Below are positions 41,660 to 49,175 of a stretch of 64,000 nt of DNA, in pieces. Position 1 is the stretch's first letter, and the number at the start of each line of letters is the position of its first letter. The stretch spans positions 6,572,001 to 6,636,000 of the forward strand of contig NC_013947.1 in the NCBI RefSeq assembly GCF_000024545.1, read 5' to 3'. Origin of the DNA: Stackebrandtia nassauensis DSM 44728 (GTDB lineage Bacteria > Actinomycetota > Actinomycetes > Mycobacteriales > Micromonosporaceae). The position numbers and the translations under genes were made by a program. Below the pieces are notes generated by a model. It had not been told where the DNA came from. It ran no database searches and saw nothing but the letters and a program-made list of their open reading frames with translations.

Positions 41660-42657
41660 CCGCCATAGTCATGTGCGCCGACGCCCGCGCCCTTCCGCTA
41701 GCCGACGAATCAGTGGACCTCATCGTGACCAGCCCGCCCTACTACGGACTGCGGTCATACACCAACGGAGGCCGTCACTACGACGGGCAAATCGGCGCCG
41801 AGCCAACACCTGCCGCCTACATCGACGCCCTGATCGAAGCCACCCGCGATTGGCTGCGCGTCCTCAAACCCGTCGGCAGTTTGTGGGTCAACCTCGGTGA
41901 CGCCTACGTCGGCGGCGGCAGGGGCGGCAACCTCGGCGGCCACCTCACCGGAGGAAGCCACACCAAGACCGCAAGCACCCCACATGGGACCAGCAAGTAC
42001 CCGGCGAAAACCCTGCTCGGCCTGCCATGGCGCTACGCGATTCGCTGCCTGGATGATCTGGGCCTGATCCTGCGCGCCGAGGTCATCTGGAGCAAACCCA
42101 ACGCCATGCCCGAAAGCATGACCGACCGCGTCCGCCGATCACACGAAACCTGGCTCCACTTCGTCCAGCACCAGCGCTACTTCGCCGCTATCGACGGCAT
42201 CCGCGAACCCGCCAGCAACTACTCCCGCCCCAACGGCGCCGGCCGCCAAGCCCGCGGCGGACAGAAACCCCGCAAGATGCTCGACACCTGCAACCCGTTG
42301 GGCCGCCTACCTGGATCGGTATGGGAGATCGCCACACAACCGCTTCACATCCCCGCCGAACTCAACATCACCCACCACGCCGCATTCCCCCTCGAATGGC
42401 CCCGGCGCCTCATCATCGCTTGGTGCCCACCCAGCGGCACAGTTCTGGATCCGTTCGGCGGCACCGGAACCACCGCACTCGTCGCTGACGTCCTCGGCCG
42501 CACCGGCATCAGCGTCGACGCCTCGGCCGACTACTGCCGCCTCGCACGGTGGCGCACCACCGACCCCAACGAACGAGCCCGCGCACGCCGCGCCCCCCGA
42601 CCACCACAGCAGTTGCCGGGGCAGATGCCGCTCTTCGAACTGGAGGACGCGAAATGA
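41656..42657 (+). CDS. DNA N4-cytosine/N6-adenine methyltransferase
   Basis: The 333-residue protein has the catalytic motif TSPPYYG (25-31) near the N-terminus and the AdoMet-binding motif DPFGGTGTT (265-273) near the C-terminus, the beta-class order. The family contains N4-cytosine and N6-adenine enzymes and the base cannot be fixed from the sequence. It is translationally coupled to the C5 enzyme. A 10-codon frame starts in an ATGA overlap with its stop (42654) and ends before the NUDIX gene. Confidence 0.85.
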   Translation: MTAIVMCADARALPLADESVDLIVTSPPYYGLRSYTNGGRHYDGQIGAEPTPAAYIDALIEATRDWLRVLKPVGSLWVNLGDAYVGGGRGGNLGGHLTGGSHTKTASTPHGTSKYPAKTLLGLPWRYAIRCLDDLGLILRAEVIWSKPNAMPESMTDRVRRSHETWLHFVQHQRYFAAIDGIREPASNYSRPNGAGRQARGGQKPRKMLDTCNPLGRLPGSVWEIATQPLHIPAELNITHHAAFPLEWPRRLIIAWCPPSGTVLDPFGGTGTTALVADVLGRTGISVDASADYCRLARWRTTDPNERARARRAPRPPQQLPGQMPLFELEDAK

Positions 42658-42721
42658 CGCTCAACATCACGGGGATAGCGGCCTGACAACCAACCACACA
42701 GAACAGAAATAAGGAGACAAA

Positions 42722-43309
42722 ATGCCGAGCACCACCGAAACGATTTCCCTCACCCAGGCCCTCACCAGTGCCGCGAACCGCGCTGGGCGCTGCCGCGACT
42801 GCGAACCGTTCTACTGCGACGCCTGCGGGTGGGAAGCTGACGTCGCGTTCACCGCCGACGTCGTAGCGTTTCGCGACACCACCGATGGCCCGGAGGTTCT
42901 GCTGATCACGCGTAAATGGGCGCCGTTCGCGGGACACCTGGCACTGCCAGGGGGATACGTTGACCCGGCCGACGCCACCACCGTCACGAACCCCGCCGAC
43001 GAAGTGGCGGTCTCCGCAGTGGCCGCAGCCCGTGAGGCCGCCGAAGAGACCAGGCTGAACATCATTCGGGACCAGCTCCGTCACGTCGGCCGCTACGACG
43101 CGACCAACCGCGATCCCCGAGGCCGCCGTATCTCCAACGCCTTCGCCATCCAGTTTGCGGCAAACACCACCGTGGCCGCTGGCGACGACGCCGCCACCGC
43201 CGAGTGGGTCCCCCTTGAAACCGCGCTCAACCAGCCGATGGCATTCGACCACCATCACATCCTCACCGACGCTGTCCGCCTGCTTCGCCGCGGTGTACTC
43301 GACAGTTGA
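42722..43309 (+). CDS. Zinc-ribbon NUDIX hydrolase
   Basis: The 195-residue protein begins with a zinc ribbon (CRDC at 24-27, CDAC at 32-35). A NUDIX domain (about 42-180) follows with the box spread over GGYVDPADATTV (77-88) and REAAEET (104-110). The spacing between the Gly and the catalytic Glu cluster is longer than usual. NUDIX enzymes hydrolyse nucleoside diphosphates linked to other groups. It follows the two methyltransferases and is preceded by AAGGAGA. The substrate is unknown. Confidence 0.75.
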   Translation: MPSTTETISLTQALTSAANRAGRCRDCEPFYCDACGWEADVAFTADVVAFRDTTDGPEVLLITRKWAPFAGHLALPGGYVDPADATTVTNPADEVAVSAVAAAREAAEETRLNIIRDQLRHVGRYDATNRDPRGRRISNAFAIQFAANTTVAAGDDAATAEWVPLETALNQPMAFDHHHILTDAVRLLRRGVLDS

Positions 43310-43321
43310 CGCCTGCATCAC

Positions 43322-43351
43322 GGTCGGGTGCGCAGTGTGGCGCGCCCGACC
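43322..43351 (+). terminator. Hairpin terminator after the NUDIX gene
   Basis: GGTCGGGTGCGC and GCGCGCCCGACC form a near-perfect 12-bp stem with one mismatch and a 6-nt loop, 12 bp after the stop. It may close the long rightward operon. Confidence 0.6.
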
Positions 43352-43478
43352 CGCTCTACGCACATCGTGAACGGCAGGTCGTTGGTGTTGTCGAATCGTT
43401 AGGCATTGCGACACCGCGCCCGGTTTACACGCGAACCCATGTTCTATAACCTCCCAACTATCCGTTAAGGAGAAACTA

Positions 43479-44243
43479 ATGTCGGATCGCAGCAGTATTG
43501 AATGGACACAAGCCACCTGGAACCCTGTCACTGGTTGCGATCGGGTCTCGGCCGGATGCGACAACTGCTACGCACTCACCCTCGCGAAACGGCTGAAAGC
43601 CATGGGAAGCCCGAAATACCAAAACGACGGCGACCCACGCACCTCCGGGCCCGGTTTCGGCGTCACCGTTCACCCGGATTCGTTGCAGATTCCGTTGGGC
43701 TGGGCCAAACCGCGCACCGTGTTCGTCAATTCGATGTCGGATCTGTTCCACGCAAAAGTGCCGGTCGACTTCATCGCCGAGGTCTTCGATGTCATCGACG
43801 CGACCCCGCAGCACACCTATCAGATCCTCACCAAACGCGCCAAACGCGCCGCACGCTTCGCTGACCGGCTGGACTGGCCTTCCAACGCCTGGATCGGAGT
43901 CAGCGTGGAGGATCCCGGCCAAACTGGCCGCATCGACGCCCTACGCGACGTACCCGCTGCTGTCCGGTTCGTTTCGGCCGAACCTCTTCTGGCGGACCTG
44001 CCCGATCTCAACTTGGAGGGCATCGACTGGCTGATCGCCGGGGGTGAATCCGGGCGCGGCGCCCGACCGGTCCATCCCGACTGGATACGGTCCCTGCGCG
44101 ACCAGTGCTTCGAAACCAAGGTTCCGTTCTTCTTCAAACAGTGGGGGGGACGCACTCCCAAGGCCGGCGGACGCGAACTCGACGGACGCACCTGGGACGA
44201 CATGCCCCGCACCGACAGGTCAGACGAGCTGGTCACCGTGTGA
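43479..44243 (+). CDS. DUF5131 (phage Gp37/Gp68) three-Cys-motif protein
   Basis: The 254-residue protein starts SIEWTQATWNPVTGCDRVSA and contains the three-Cys motif (Cys20, Cys27, Cys30, GCDNCYA) that defines DUF5131/Gp37-Gp68. FVNSMSDLFH and a C-terminal FFFKQWGG motif are also conserved. The Cys cluster suggests an Fe-S or radical-SAM-like centre, which is inferred. The ATG is preceded by AAGGAGA. Its 3' end overlaps the end of the convergent TcmP gene by 24 nt. The family is known to travel with TcmP. Confidence 0.8.
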   Translation: MSDRSSIEWTQATWNPVTGCDRVSAGCDNCYALTLAKRLKAMGSPKYQNDGDPRTSGPGFGVTVHPDSLQIPLGWAKPRTVFVNSMSDLFHAKVPVDFIAEVFDVIDATPQHTYQILTKRAKRAARFADRLDWPSNAWIGVSVEDPGQTGRIDALRDVPAAVRFVSAEPLLADLPDLNLEGIDWLIAGGESGRGARPVHPDWIRSLRDQCFETKVPFFFKQWGGRTPKAGGRELDGRTWDDMPRTDRSDELVTV

Positions 44244-45239
44244 TCGGTAGTACGTCAAATCGCGTGGCTCATGTGGTTGGTCGTGGACGTACAACTCCTT
44301 GTTGGGTACGTCCACGACCACCATGTCGGTGGTGAGAGCGAACAATCCCACGGTGCCGTCCTTTTTCTGAAGGCTCTGGTCCCGCCGGATGCGAAGCGCA
44401 TGCTGCCTCATTTGCTCATGCCGGGCCGCTGCCTTTCCATACAAGTGCGCCATGATTTTTTGCCCAGCTTGGTGGTCGGACGCGAAGACCATGTCGTACA
44501 GGTCCTTGCCGCCAGTCTCCTTCATGGTGAACGCATAGGTAATGCCATATCCGAGGACGCGCTCCAACCGCCACCGCATCAAATTGACCCATTCCGCGCG
44601 AAACATCGTTGCTGAAATCAACTCATCGCGTCGAGCTTCGACGATCGGGCGCCACGAGTCATCGCCGAACATTCGCGTCAACGAATCCGCATACTCACCG
44701 TTCGCGCGACCGTCTTTCCTGAGCAGAGTTCGGACATTGAAACTAGTACCCAGCAGGATCCACAGCTCGGTCTTGGTGGGCACTCGACGCATGGTGCGCC
44801 GGAAGCGCGCGAGTTTGGTCAGCGTCTCCCATCGAATCTCGTTGTCATGCTGGTCAACGAATGCGAACGCCGGCGCCCACCGCACGTGAGCAAAATCGCC
44901 CAACGCGCGGTCAATCTGGACGTTGCAGTCGCCGTCATAGACTCGGACCCCAGTGTGCCGCGGGAACTGTTGCGCCAATGCATTGCGAAGCAGTTGAGCC
45001 TTCGGTGCCAGTTCAAACAGCGCCACATGAGTGAACGGCGGATCCGTGGTCAAAGCCCGCTGTGCCGAACCGACAATCTCCTCGTTGGTGAGCTTCGCCC
45101 GGTTCTTCGGTACCCCGGCGAACAGGTCAAAGTAGATACGCGACTTGGATTTGTTCTTGGTGGCCGTGGCGAACGCCTGAAGGTACTCACCAAGAATCTC
45201 AAGCTTGTGCTGCGTCCACCAACCCCACAAACGTTCCAT
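44220..45239 (-). CDS. tcmP: Three-Cys-motif partner protein TcmP
   Basis: The 339-residue protein has the TcmP N-terminus WTQHKLEILGEYLQAFA and the conserved block YFDLFAGVP. AFAFVDQHDNEIRWETL and a helical C-terminus follow. TcmP proteins occur next to DUF5131 genes; the pair's activity is not established, and the FDLFAG motif resembles methyltransferase motif I. The ATG at 45239 has GGGAG 7 nt upstream; a GTG at 45305 would add 22 residues. The tail-to-tail overlap with its partner is unusual, since such pairs more often share a strand. Confidence 0.75.
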   Translation of the reverse strand: MERLWGWWTQHKLEILGEYLQAFATATKNKSKSRIYFDLFAGVPKNRAKLTNEEIVGSAQRALTTDPPFTHVALFELAPKAQLLRNALAQQFPRHTGVRVYDGDCNVQIDRALGDFAHVRWAPAFAFVDQHDNEIRWETLTKLARFRRTMRRVPTKTELWILLGTSFNVRTLLRKDGRANGEYADSLTRMFGDDSWRPIVEARRDELISATMFRAEWVNLMRWRLERVLGYGITYAFTMKETGGKDLYDMVFASDHQAGQKIMAHLYGKAAARHEQMRQHALRIRRDQSLQKKDGTVGLFALTTDMVVVDVPNKELYVHDQPHEPRDLTYYRSHGDQLV

Positions 45240-45384
45240 CTGCCACTCCCGTCGCCATACCGCCGCGCGAATCGGATCCAGCACCGAACGCCACGATATA
45301 GACACCCATCATTACATGATGTCGGGTAGCTGACACTGCACGGATGTCACACTGGATAGTGCCAACCAAGCGAAGGGAGCCGCC

Positions 45385-45648
45385 ATGAGCGTTGAGGAGT
45401 ATCCGCCCCGGTCAGCAGAGCGCGAGCTGCAGACTGCTGCAGACCACTTCGACCGCAAGAAGCATCCCGGCTTGCACGAGCCTGACGTCCTGAAGGCAGC
45501 CGACAAGCTTCTCTACGACATTTATCAGGCTGGCAAACGATCTGGGATCGCTCCAGCAGATTGGGAATGGGTCACCGATCTTCCTCGGGTATGCCTGCTT
45601 CTCACGCACTCCAAGAAGCGCTCGACAAACAAGGGACTCCACACATAA
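45385..45648 (+). CDS. Hypothetical protein
   Basis: The 87-residue protein (MSVEEYPPRSAERELQTAAD) is charged and helical, with no family recognised. The ATG has AGGGAG 7 nt upstream. It is divergent from TcmP, and the two share the 145-bp gap with the short inverted repeat CATCAT/ATGATG. Confidence 0.5.
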   Translation: MSVEEYPPRSAERELQTAADHFDRKKHPGLHEPDVLKAADKLLYDIYQAGKRSGIAPADWEWVTDLPRVCLLLTHSKKRSTNKGLHT

Positions 45649-45784
45649 AACCCTCTACTACCAGCGCAAACGCACTGAGAAGCCCTGAGGCTGCCTCCGC
45701 GCCATGTGGTACCGGAGGGCATGCATCCATCCGAGATCGCCAGCGAGAAGATGACCGTGCGCGGCAGATTCGAGGAGTCGCTGC

Positions 45785-46042
45785 CTAGCTTGCTACATCG
45801 AATCCTTCGACCTTGCCGTTCCGAATGTCGGTCAATGCAGCACGGTACCCGGTTTCGATGGCGGCTTTCACAAGTTCATTCAGCTCGGTTGGCGCGTACA
45901 GCAATCCCTCGCCCATGCCCGAGCAAAGGTTCGCTGCCGCTGATGCGACAGCGCTTTCATCGGACTGGTCGTTGCTAACACTTTGACGCGTACCGTGGAC
46001 AAGGTCGGTTAGATCGCGAAGTTCTTCGTTCGTCACAGACAC
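45785..46042 (-). CDS. Hypothetical protein, possibly 5'-truncated
   Basis: The 85-residue product starts at a GTG (MSVTNEELRDLTDLVHGTRQ). The same frame remains open for about 43 codons upstream with protein-like content (EFEDWRLGVAVIGLELDRTL) but no start codon before a TGA. The gene may have lost its 5' end or been broken by a mutation. It is the last gene before the right end. Confidence 0.45.
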   Translation of the reverse strand: MSVTNEELRDLTDLVHGTRQSVSNDQSDESAVASAAANLCSGMGEGLLYAPTELNELVKAAIETGYRAALTDIRNGKVEGFDVAS

Positions 46043-46378
46043 GTTGTCGATGTTCTCATCTGGGAGCGCCAGGGTACGGTCGAGTTCCAGACCGATGACC
46101 GCAACACCCAGCCGCCAGTCTTCGAATTCCGCCCTTGACTCGATGCACCGCTCATTCCCAACTTCATCAGTGGACCATCACGAGCCTGGATCGAAAATCC
46201 GCTACGCTCCGTAACCGATTTTTGAGACTACTTTGACTAGACATAAGCGACAGTTAGATACGATTCGTGGTGCGGGTTGTGGCGCGAACAGTGTCGAACC
46301 GCTGCGAAAATCGCACCACAAGGCGAACGATACGCATCGATATAGCCTGGTAGCGACGCTGGAGACATTGGATAGACA
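46043..46378. other. Gene-poor right end of the element
   Basis: Apart from the open frame described for 45785-46042, this stretch is AT-richer than the neighbours. It contains only the GGTGCGA-type sites and attR. No further coding signal is convincing. Confidence 0.6.
46267..46319. promoter_or_regulatory. GGTGCGA-type sites near the right end
   Basis: GTGGTGCG (46267-46274), the one-mismatch copy GTGGCGCGAA (46279-46288) and TCGCACCAC (46311-46319) lie 60-112 bp inside attR. The matching sites near attL lie 71-100 bp inside. They are likely integrase or accessory-protein arm sites. Confidence 0.5.
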
Positions 46379-46425
46379 CACTCGTAATGAATAGGTCATC
46401 GGTTCGATTCCGATAGGCGGCTCCA
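46379..46425 (+). repeat. attR core (47-bp direct repeat)
   Basis: Identical to 13702-13748. It is the displaced 3' part of tRNA-Thr, including the CCA end, left at the right boundary by integration. Confidence 0.95.
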
Positions 46426-46432
46426 TCGTGAC

Positions 46433-46457
46433 AAGCACCGTCCTCGTGACGGTGCTT
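46433..46457 (+). terminator. Original terminator of tRNA-Thr
   Basis: AAGCACCGTC/GACGGTGCTT with a 5-nt loop, followed by TTC, lies 7 bp beyond attR. It is similar in form to the element's own terminator at 13764-13791. Confidence 0.75.
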
Positions 46458-46627
46458 TTCTCATGTCCGGTTCAGGACCGTGGACGCGTCCGCGTAGCAC
46501 TCCCCACAGGGCCGCCGCACTGGTCGAACGCCAGGCGTTCGCCTCGGCCATTCGACGGAGGGCGCGGGCGGATCCTCCGTCGTTCGACCGTGGCGCCCAA
46601 CGGTTCCGGCCCCGCACAATCCTGGCC

Positions 46628-48058
46628 GTGAAACGCAAACTCGTACTGATCAGTGCCCTGACAGCGGTTCTGGCCGCGGCGGTGGTGTACTCCGCCAACG
46701 CTGGCGCGACCACATCAGAGGTGAACTGGAAACCCTGTGGCGACAAGCCGGGCGCCGAATGCGGCACCCTGGAGGTGCCGCGCGACTGGGACGATCCGGA
46801 TTCGAAGACCGTCACCCTCAACCTCTCCCGACGTGTGGCCACCGACCCCGACAAGCGGGTCGGTGTGCTGTTCTACAACCCCGGCGGTCCCGGCCAGGGT
46901 GCCGCCGACCTGGTTCGCGACTACGCGGAGCAGAAGTTCTCGCCACGCTTGCGGGAACGGTTCGACATCGTCGGCATCGACCCGCGCGGGGTCGCGGGCA
47001 GCCAGGCCGTCAAGTGCGACAAGCCGGTGAACGACCCGAAGGTCAGCCTGTTTCCCGACAATGAGGACGAATACCGGAAACTGTTGGCGCACAACAAGGA
47101 GGTGGCCGACAGTTGCGACGACCTGATCGCCGACGTCGGCACCGACAACGTGGCGCAGGACTTCGACGCGGTGCGCTCGGCCCTCGGCGAGGACTCCATC
47201 ACCTACTTCGGACAGTCCTACGGCAGCATGCTGGGAACCGCTTACGCGCAACGGTTTCCGCAGCGGGTGCGGGCCATGAGCCTGGACGGCGTCGTGGACC
47301 ACGGCATGCCCTCGGAACAGATGGTGAGCGAGGCGTCCAGCGCGGTCGAGGAGTCGTTCGAGAGCTTCGCCGACTGGTGCGCGAAGAACGAGAAGTGCGC
47401 GCTGCACGGCCGCGACGTCGGCGAGGTGTGGGACGCGACGGTCGCGAAGGCCGAGGCGGAGCCGATCCCGGTGCCCGGCAAGCGGGCGTTGACCGCCGAG
47501 GAGCTGCGGTTCGCCGCCTACGCGATGCTGAACATGGTGCCGGAGTTCGGTTCCGAGCTCGGCAAGGCCATCGCGGCGGCCGAGAAAGGCGACGGGACCG
47601 CGTTCGCCGCGATCCGCGCCGAGGCCGAGAACCCGGCGACCTCAGCGGCGTACCGCTCGATCCTGTGCATGGACATCGATCCCGGCGTCGACGGCTACGA
47701 CGAACTGCGGGATCGGTTGGCGGACGCACGGAAGCGGTCGCCGCACATGGGCGGCACCTCGGAGTTCTGGAACATGACGGCGGGCTGCCTGAACTGGCCG
47801 GTGCCGCCGAGCAATCCGCAGGGCCCCATCGACATCGACGGGGTGCCGCCGACGCTGCTGGTCGGCAACACCGGCGACCCGGCGACGCCGGTGGAGTGGG
47901 CCGAGTCGTTGTCCCAGGGCATCGAGGACTCGCGAGTGCTGACCTACGACGGCACCGGGCACACCGCGTACCTGCGCTCCAAGTGCGTCACCGAGCGGGT
48001 GGACGACTACCTGGTGGACGCGAAGCTGCCGAAGCCCGGCGAGGTGTGCCGGGAGTAG
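46628..48058 (+). CDS. Secreted tripeptidyl-aminopeptidase-like alpha/beta hydrolase
   Basis: The 476-residue protein has a signal peptide (about 1-27). An alpha/beta-hydrolase core has the oxyanion region NPGGPGQG at 84-91, nucleophile Ser197 in FGQSYGS and catalytic His candidate in GTGHTAYL. A TAP C-terminal domain (GNTGDPATPVEWA) is also present. Such enzymes release tripeptides from the N-termini of secreted proteins. The GTG start at 46628 was chosen because the signal begins there. The longer frame upstream runs into the att junction and has no conserved sequence. No clear ribosome site is seen. Confidence 0.85.
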   Translation: MKRKLVLISALTAVLAAAVVYSANAGATTSEVNWKPCGDKPGAECGTLEVPRDWDDPDSKTVTLNLSRRVATDPDKRVGVLFYNPGGPGQGAADLVRDYAEQKFSPRLRERFDIVGIDPRGVAGSQAVKCDKPVNDPKVSLFPDNEDEYRKLLAHNKEVADSCDDLIADVGTDNVAQDFDAVRSALGEDSITYFGQSYGSMLGTAYAQRFPQRVRAMSLDGVVDHGMPSEQMVSEASSAVEESFESFADWCAKNEKCALHGRDVGEVWDATVAKAEAEPIPVPGKRALTAEELRFAAYAMLNMVPEFGSELGKAIAAAEKGDGTAFAAIRAEAENPATSAAYRSILCMDIDPGVDGYDELRDRLADARKRSPHMGGTSEFWNMTAGCLNWPVPPSNPQGPIDIDGVPPTLLVGNTGDPATPVEWAESLSQGIEDSRVLTYDGTGHTAYLRSKCVTERVDDYLVDAKLPKPGEVCRE

Positions 48059-48060
48059 GG

Positions 48061-48465
48061 CTACAACAGCCCGATCACCAGCGCCATGGCCAGGAACAGC
48101 ACCAGTTGATAGGCGCAGTTGACGAGGGTCAGCTTCGGGGGTTTCAGTTCGAAGGCGTTGTGCTGGAGCAGGGTGGTCGCCGAGAACGTCAGCCACGCCC
48201 CGAAGCTGACCAGCAGTGCTGGCCACACGGTGTCGTCGTCGAAAGCCTTCGACGCGATCGCCTCACCGAAGGCCAGTCCGACCGCCGTGACGCTGTTGGC
48301 GATGAGGAGCTGGACCATGTTCTTTCGGCTGGCCTTTTTGGAGTCTTCGGGGGCGATGCCGGTCAGCCTCTGCCAGATGGCCAGAAAGACCTTGCCGTAC
48401 CACACCATCGCGACGGCCATACCGGCCACGATGGCCAGCACAGTGGCCAGCCAGTTGATCTCCAT
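48061..48465 (-). CDS. DUF1761 membrane protein
   Basis: The 134-residue protein has four hydrophobic segments and the DUF1761 pattern (INWLATVLAIVAGMAVAMVW, WYGKVFLAIWQRLTG). Function unknown. The ATG at 48465 has AAGGAGT 7 nt upstream. It is divergent from the HxlR regulator and shares a palindromic promoter region with it, so it is a likely target. It is convergent with the hydrolase gene, 2 bp apart. Confidence 0.75.
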   Translation of the reverse strand: MEINWLATVLAIVAGMAVAMVWYGKVFLAIWQRLTGIAPEDSKKASRKNMVQLLIANSVTAVGLAFGEAIASKAFDDDTVWPALLVSFGAWLTFSATTLLQHNAFELKPPKLTLVNCAYQLVLFLAMALVIGLL

Positions 48466-48498
48466 GATGCGACTCCTTGGTCCTCGGGGCATTGCGCT

Positions 48499-48515
48499 AG
48501 TTGATAAAATCAACT
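48499..48515. promoter_or_regulatory. Palindromic operator AGTTGAT-AAA-ATCAACT
   Basis: A 17-bp perfect inverted repeat with a 3-nt centre lies between the divergent DUF1761 and HxlR genes, ending 3 bp before the HxlR ATG. HxlR regulators bind such palindromes and often repress themselves and the divergent gene. Confidence 0.65.
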
Positions 48516-48518
48516 GCG

Positions 48519-49175
48519 ATGGATAATGTCAAGCACCCGCCGGGTCGTTCATACGGACAGTTCTGTGGTCTGGCGCGAGCCCTGGACACCGTGGGCGACC
48601 GCTGGAACCTTCTGATCGTGCGTGACCTGCTCGTCGGCCCGATGCGCTTCAACGAACTCGTCGCAGCGCTGCACGGGATCGCCACCAACCTGTTGTCACA
48701 GCGACTGCGGACGCTGGAGACCGCGGGAATCGTCGAGCGACGGCTGGGAGACGCGGGAGTGCTCTACGCACTGACGCCGTGGGGGGCGGGGCTTCGCGAG
48801 CCGATCGAGGCGCTCGCCCGATGGGGCACCCCGCTGATGATGACCGGGCGGGACGACGACGCGTTCGAACCACGCTGGCTGGGAGTGGCCCTGCCGGGGC
48901 TGCTTCGCGGCGTGACCGCTACCCCGGCGCTCGAAATCGGTTTTGAGGTCGACGGCGTCCTCACCGTCGTGCACATCGATGAGGACGGCCCGCGGGCGGA
49001 GGCCCGGCCCGATCGCCGTCCGGACACGGTGTTCACGGCCGCGGCGGAGATCATCATCGGGCTCGCGGCTGGTGGGATCACCGTTGACCAGGCGCTCGCC
49101 GCAGGACACCTCGAGGGTGACCCCCGAGTGCTTCGCAGAGCCATGCCGCCGCTCAGGAGGACTCGCGGACGATGA
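48519..49175 (+). CDS. HxlR-family transcriptional regulator
   Basis: The 218-residue protein has an HxlR winged helix (about 10-110): CGLARALDTVGDRWNLLIVR, MRFNELVAALHGIATNLLSQ, YALTPWG. A C-terminal extension of about 100 residues resembles an SCP2/sterol-carrier-like domain. The ATG at 48519 (MDNVKHPPG) was chosen over a TTG at 48501 that lies within the palindrome. It probably controls the divergent DUF1761 gene. The 3' end overlaps the convergent LacI gene by 23 nt. Confidence 0.8.
   Translation: MDNVKHPPGRSYGQFCGLARALDTVGDRWNLLIVRDLLVGPMRFNELVAALHGIATNLLSQRLRTLETAGIVERRLGDAGVLYALTPWGAGLREPIEALARWGTPLMMTGRDDDAFEPRWLGVALPGLLRGVTATPALEIGFEVDGVLTVVHIDEDGPRAEARPDRRPDTVFTAAAEIIIGLAAGGITVDQALAAGHLEGDPRVLRRAMPPLRRTRGR

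Larger units (their letters stand above)
13702..46425. mobile_element. Integrative mobilizable/conjugative element in tRNA-Thr
   Basis: The element is bounded by a perfect 47-bp direct repeat (13702-13748 and 46379-46425) that equals the 3' part of tRNA-Thr. It encodes an integrase next to the left end, excisionase-like HTH proteins, a relaxase and MobC, and an FtsK-type pump with Spd-like membrane proteins. It also carries a DnaB helicase and HTH replication protein, methyltransferases, a toxin-antitoxin pair and putative defence genes. The layout resembles actinomycete integrative and conjugative elements (AICEs), with the relaxase as an addition. No second partial copy or transposase is seen. 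Confidence 0.9.

Noticed and set aside
42654-42686. 10-codon frame starting in the stop of the N-methyltransferase
   Set aside because: Too short to assign. It may be a coupling remnant; no leader-peptide features are visible.
45706-45978. 90-codon plus-strand frame (MVPEGMHPSEIASEKM...)
   Set aside because: The first 25 codons look protein-like, but the rest is antisense to the 45785-46042 gene and no ribosome site is seen.
46202-46438. Minus-strand frame across attR
   Set aside because: It overlaps the att core and tRNA remnant and has no coding signal.
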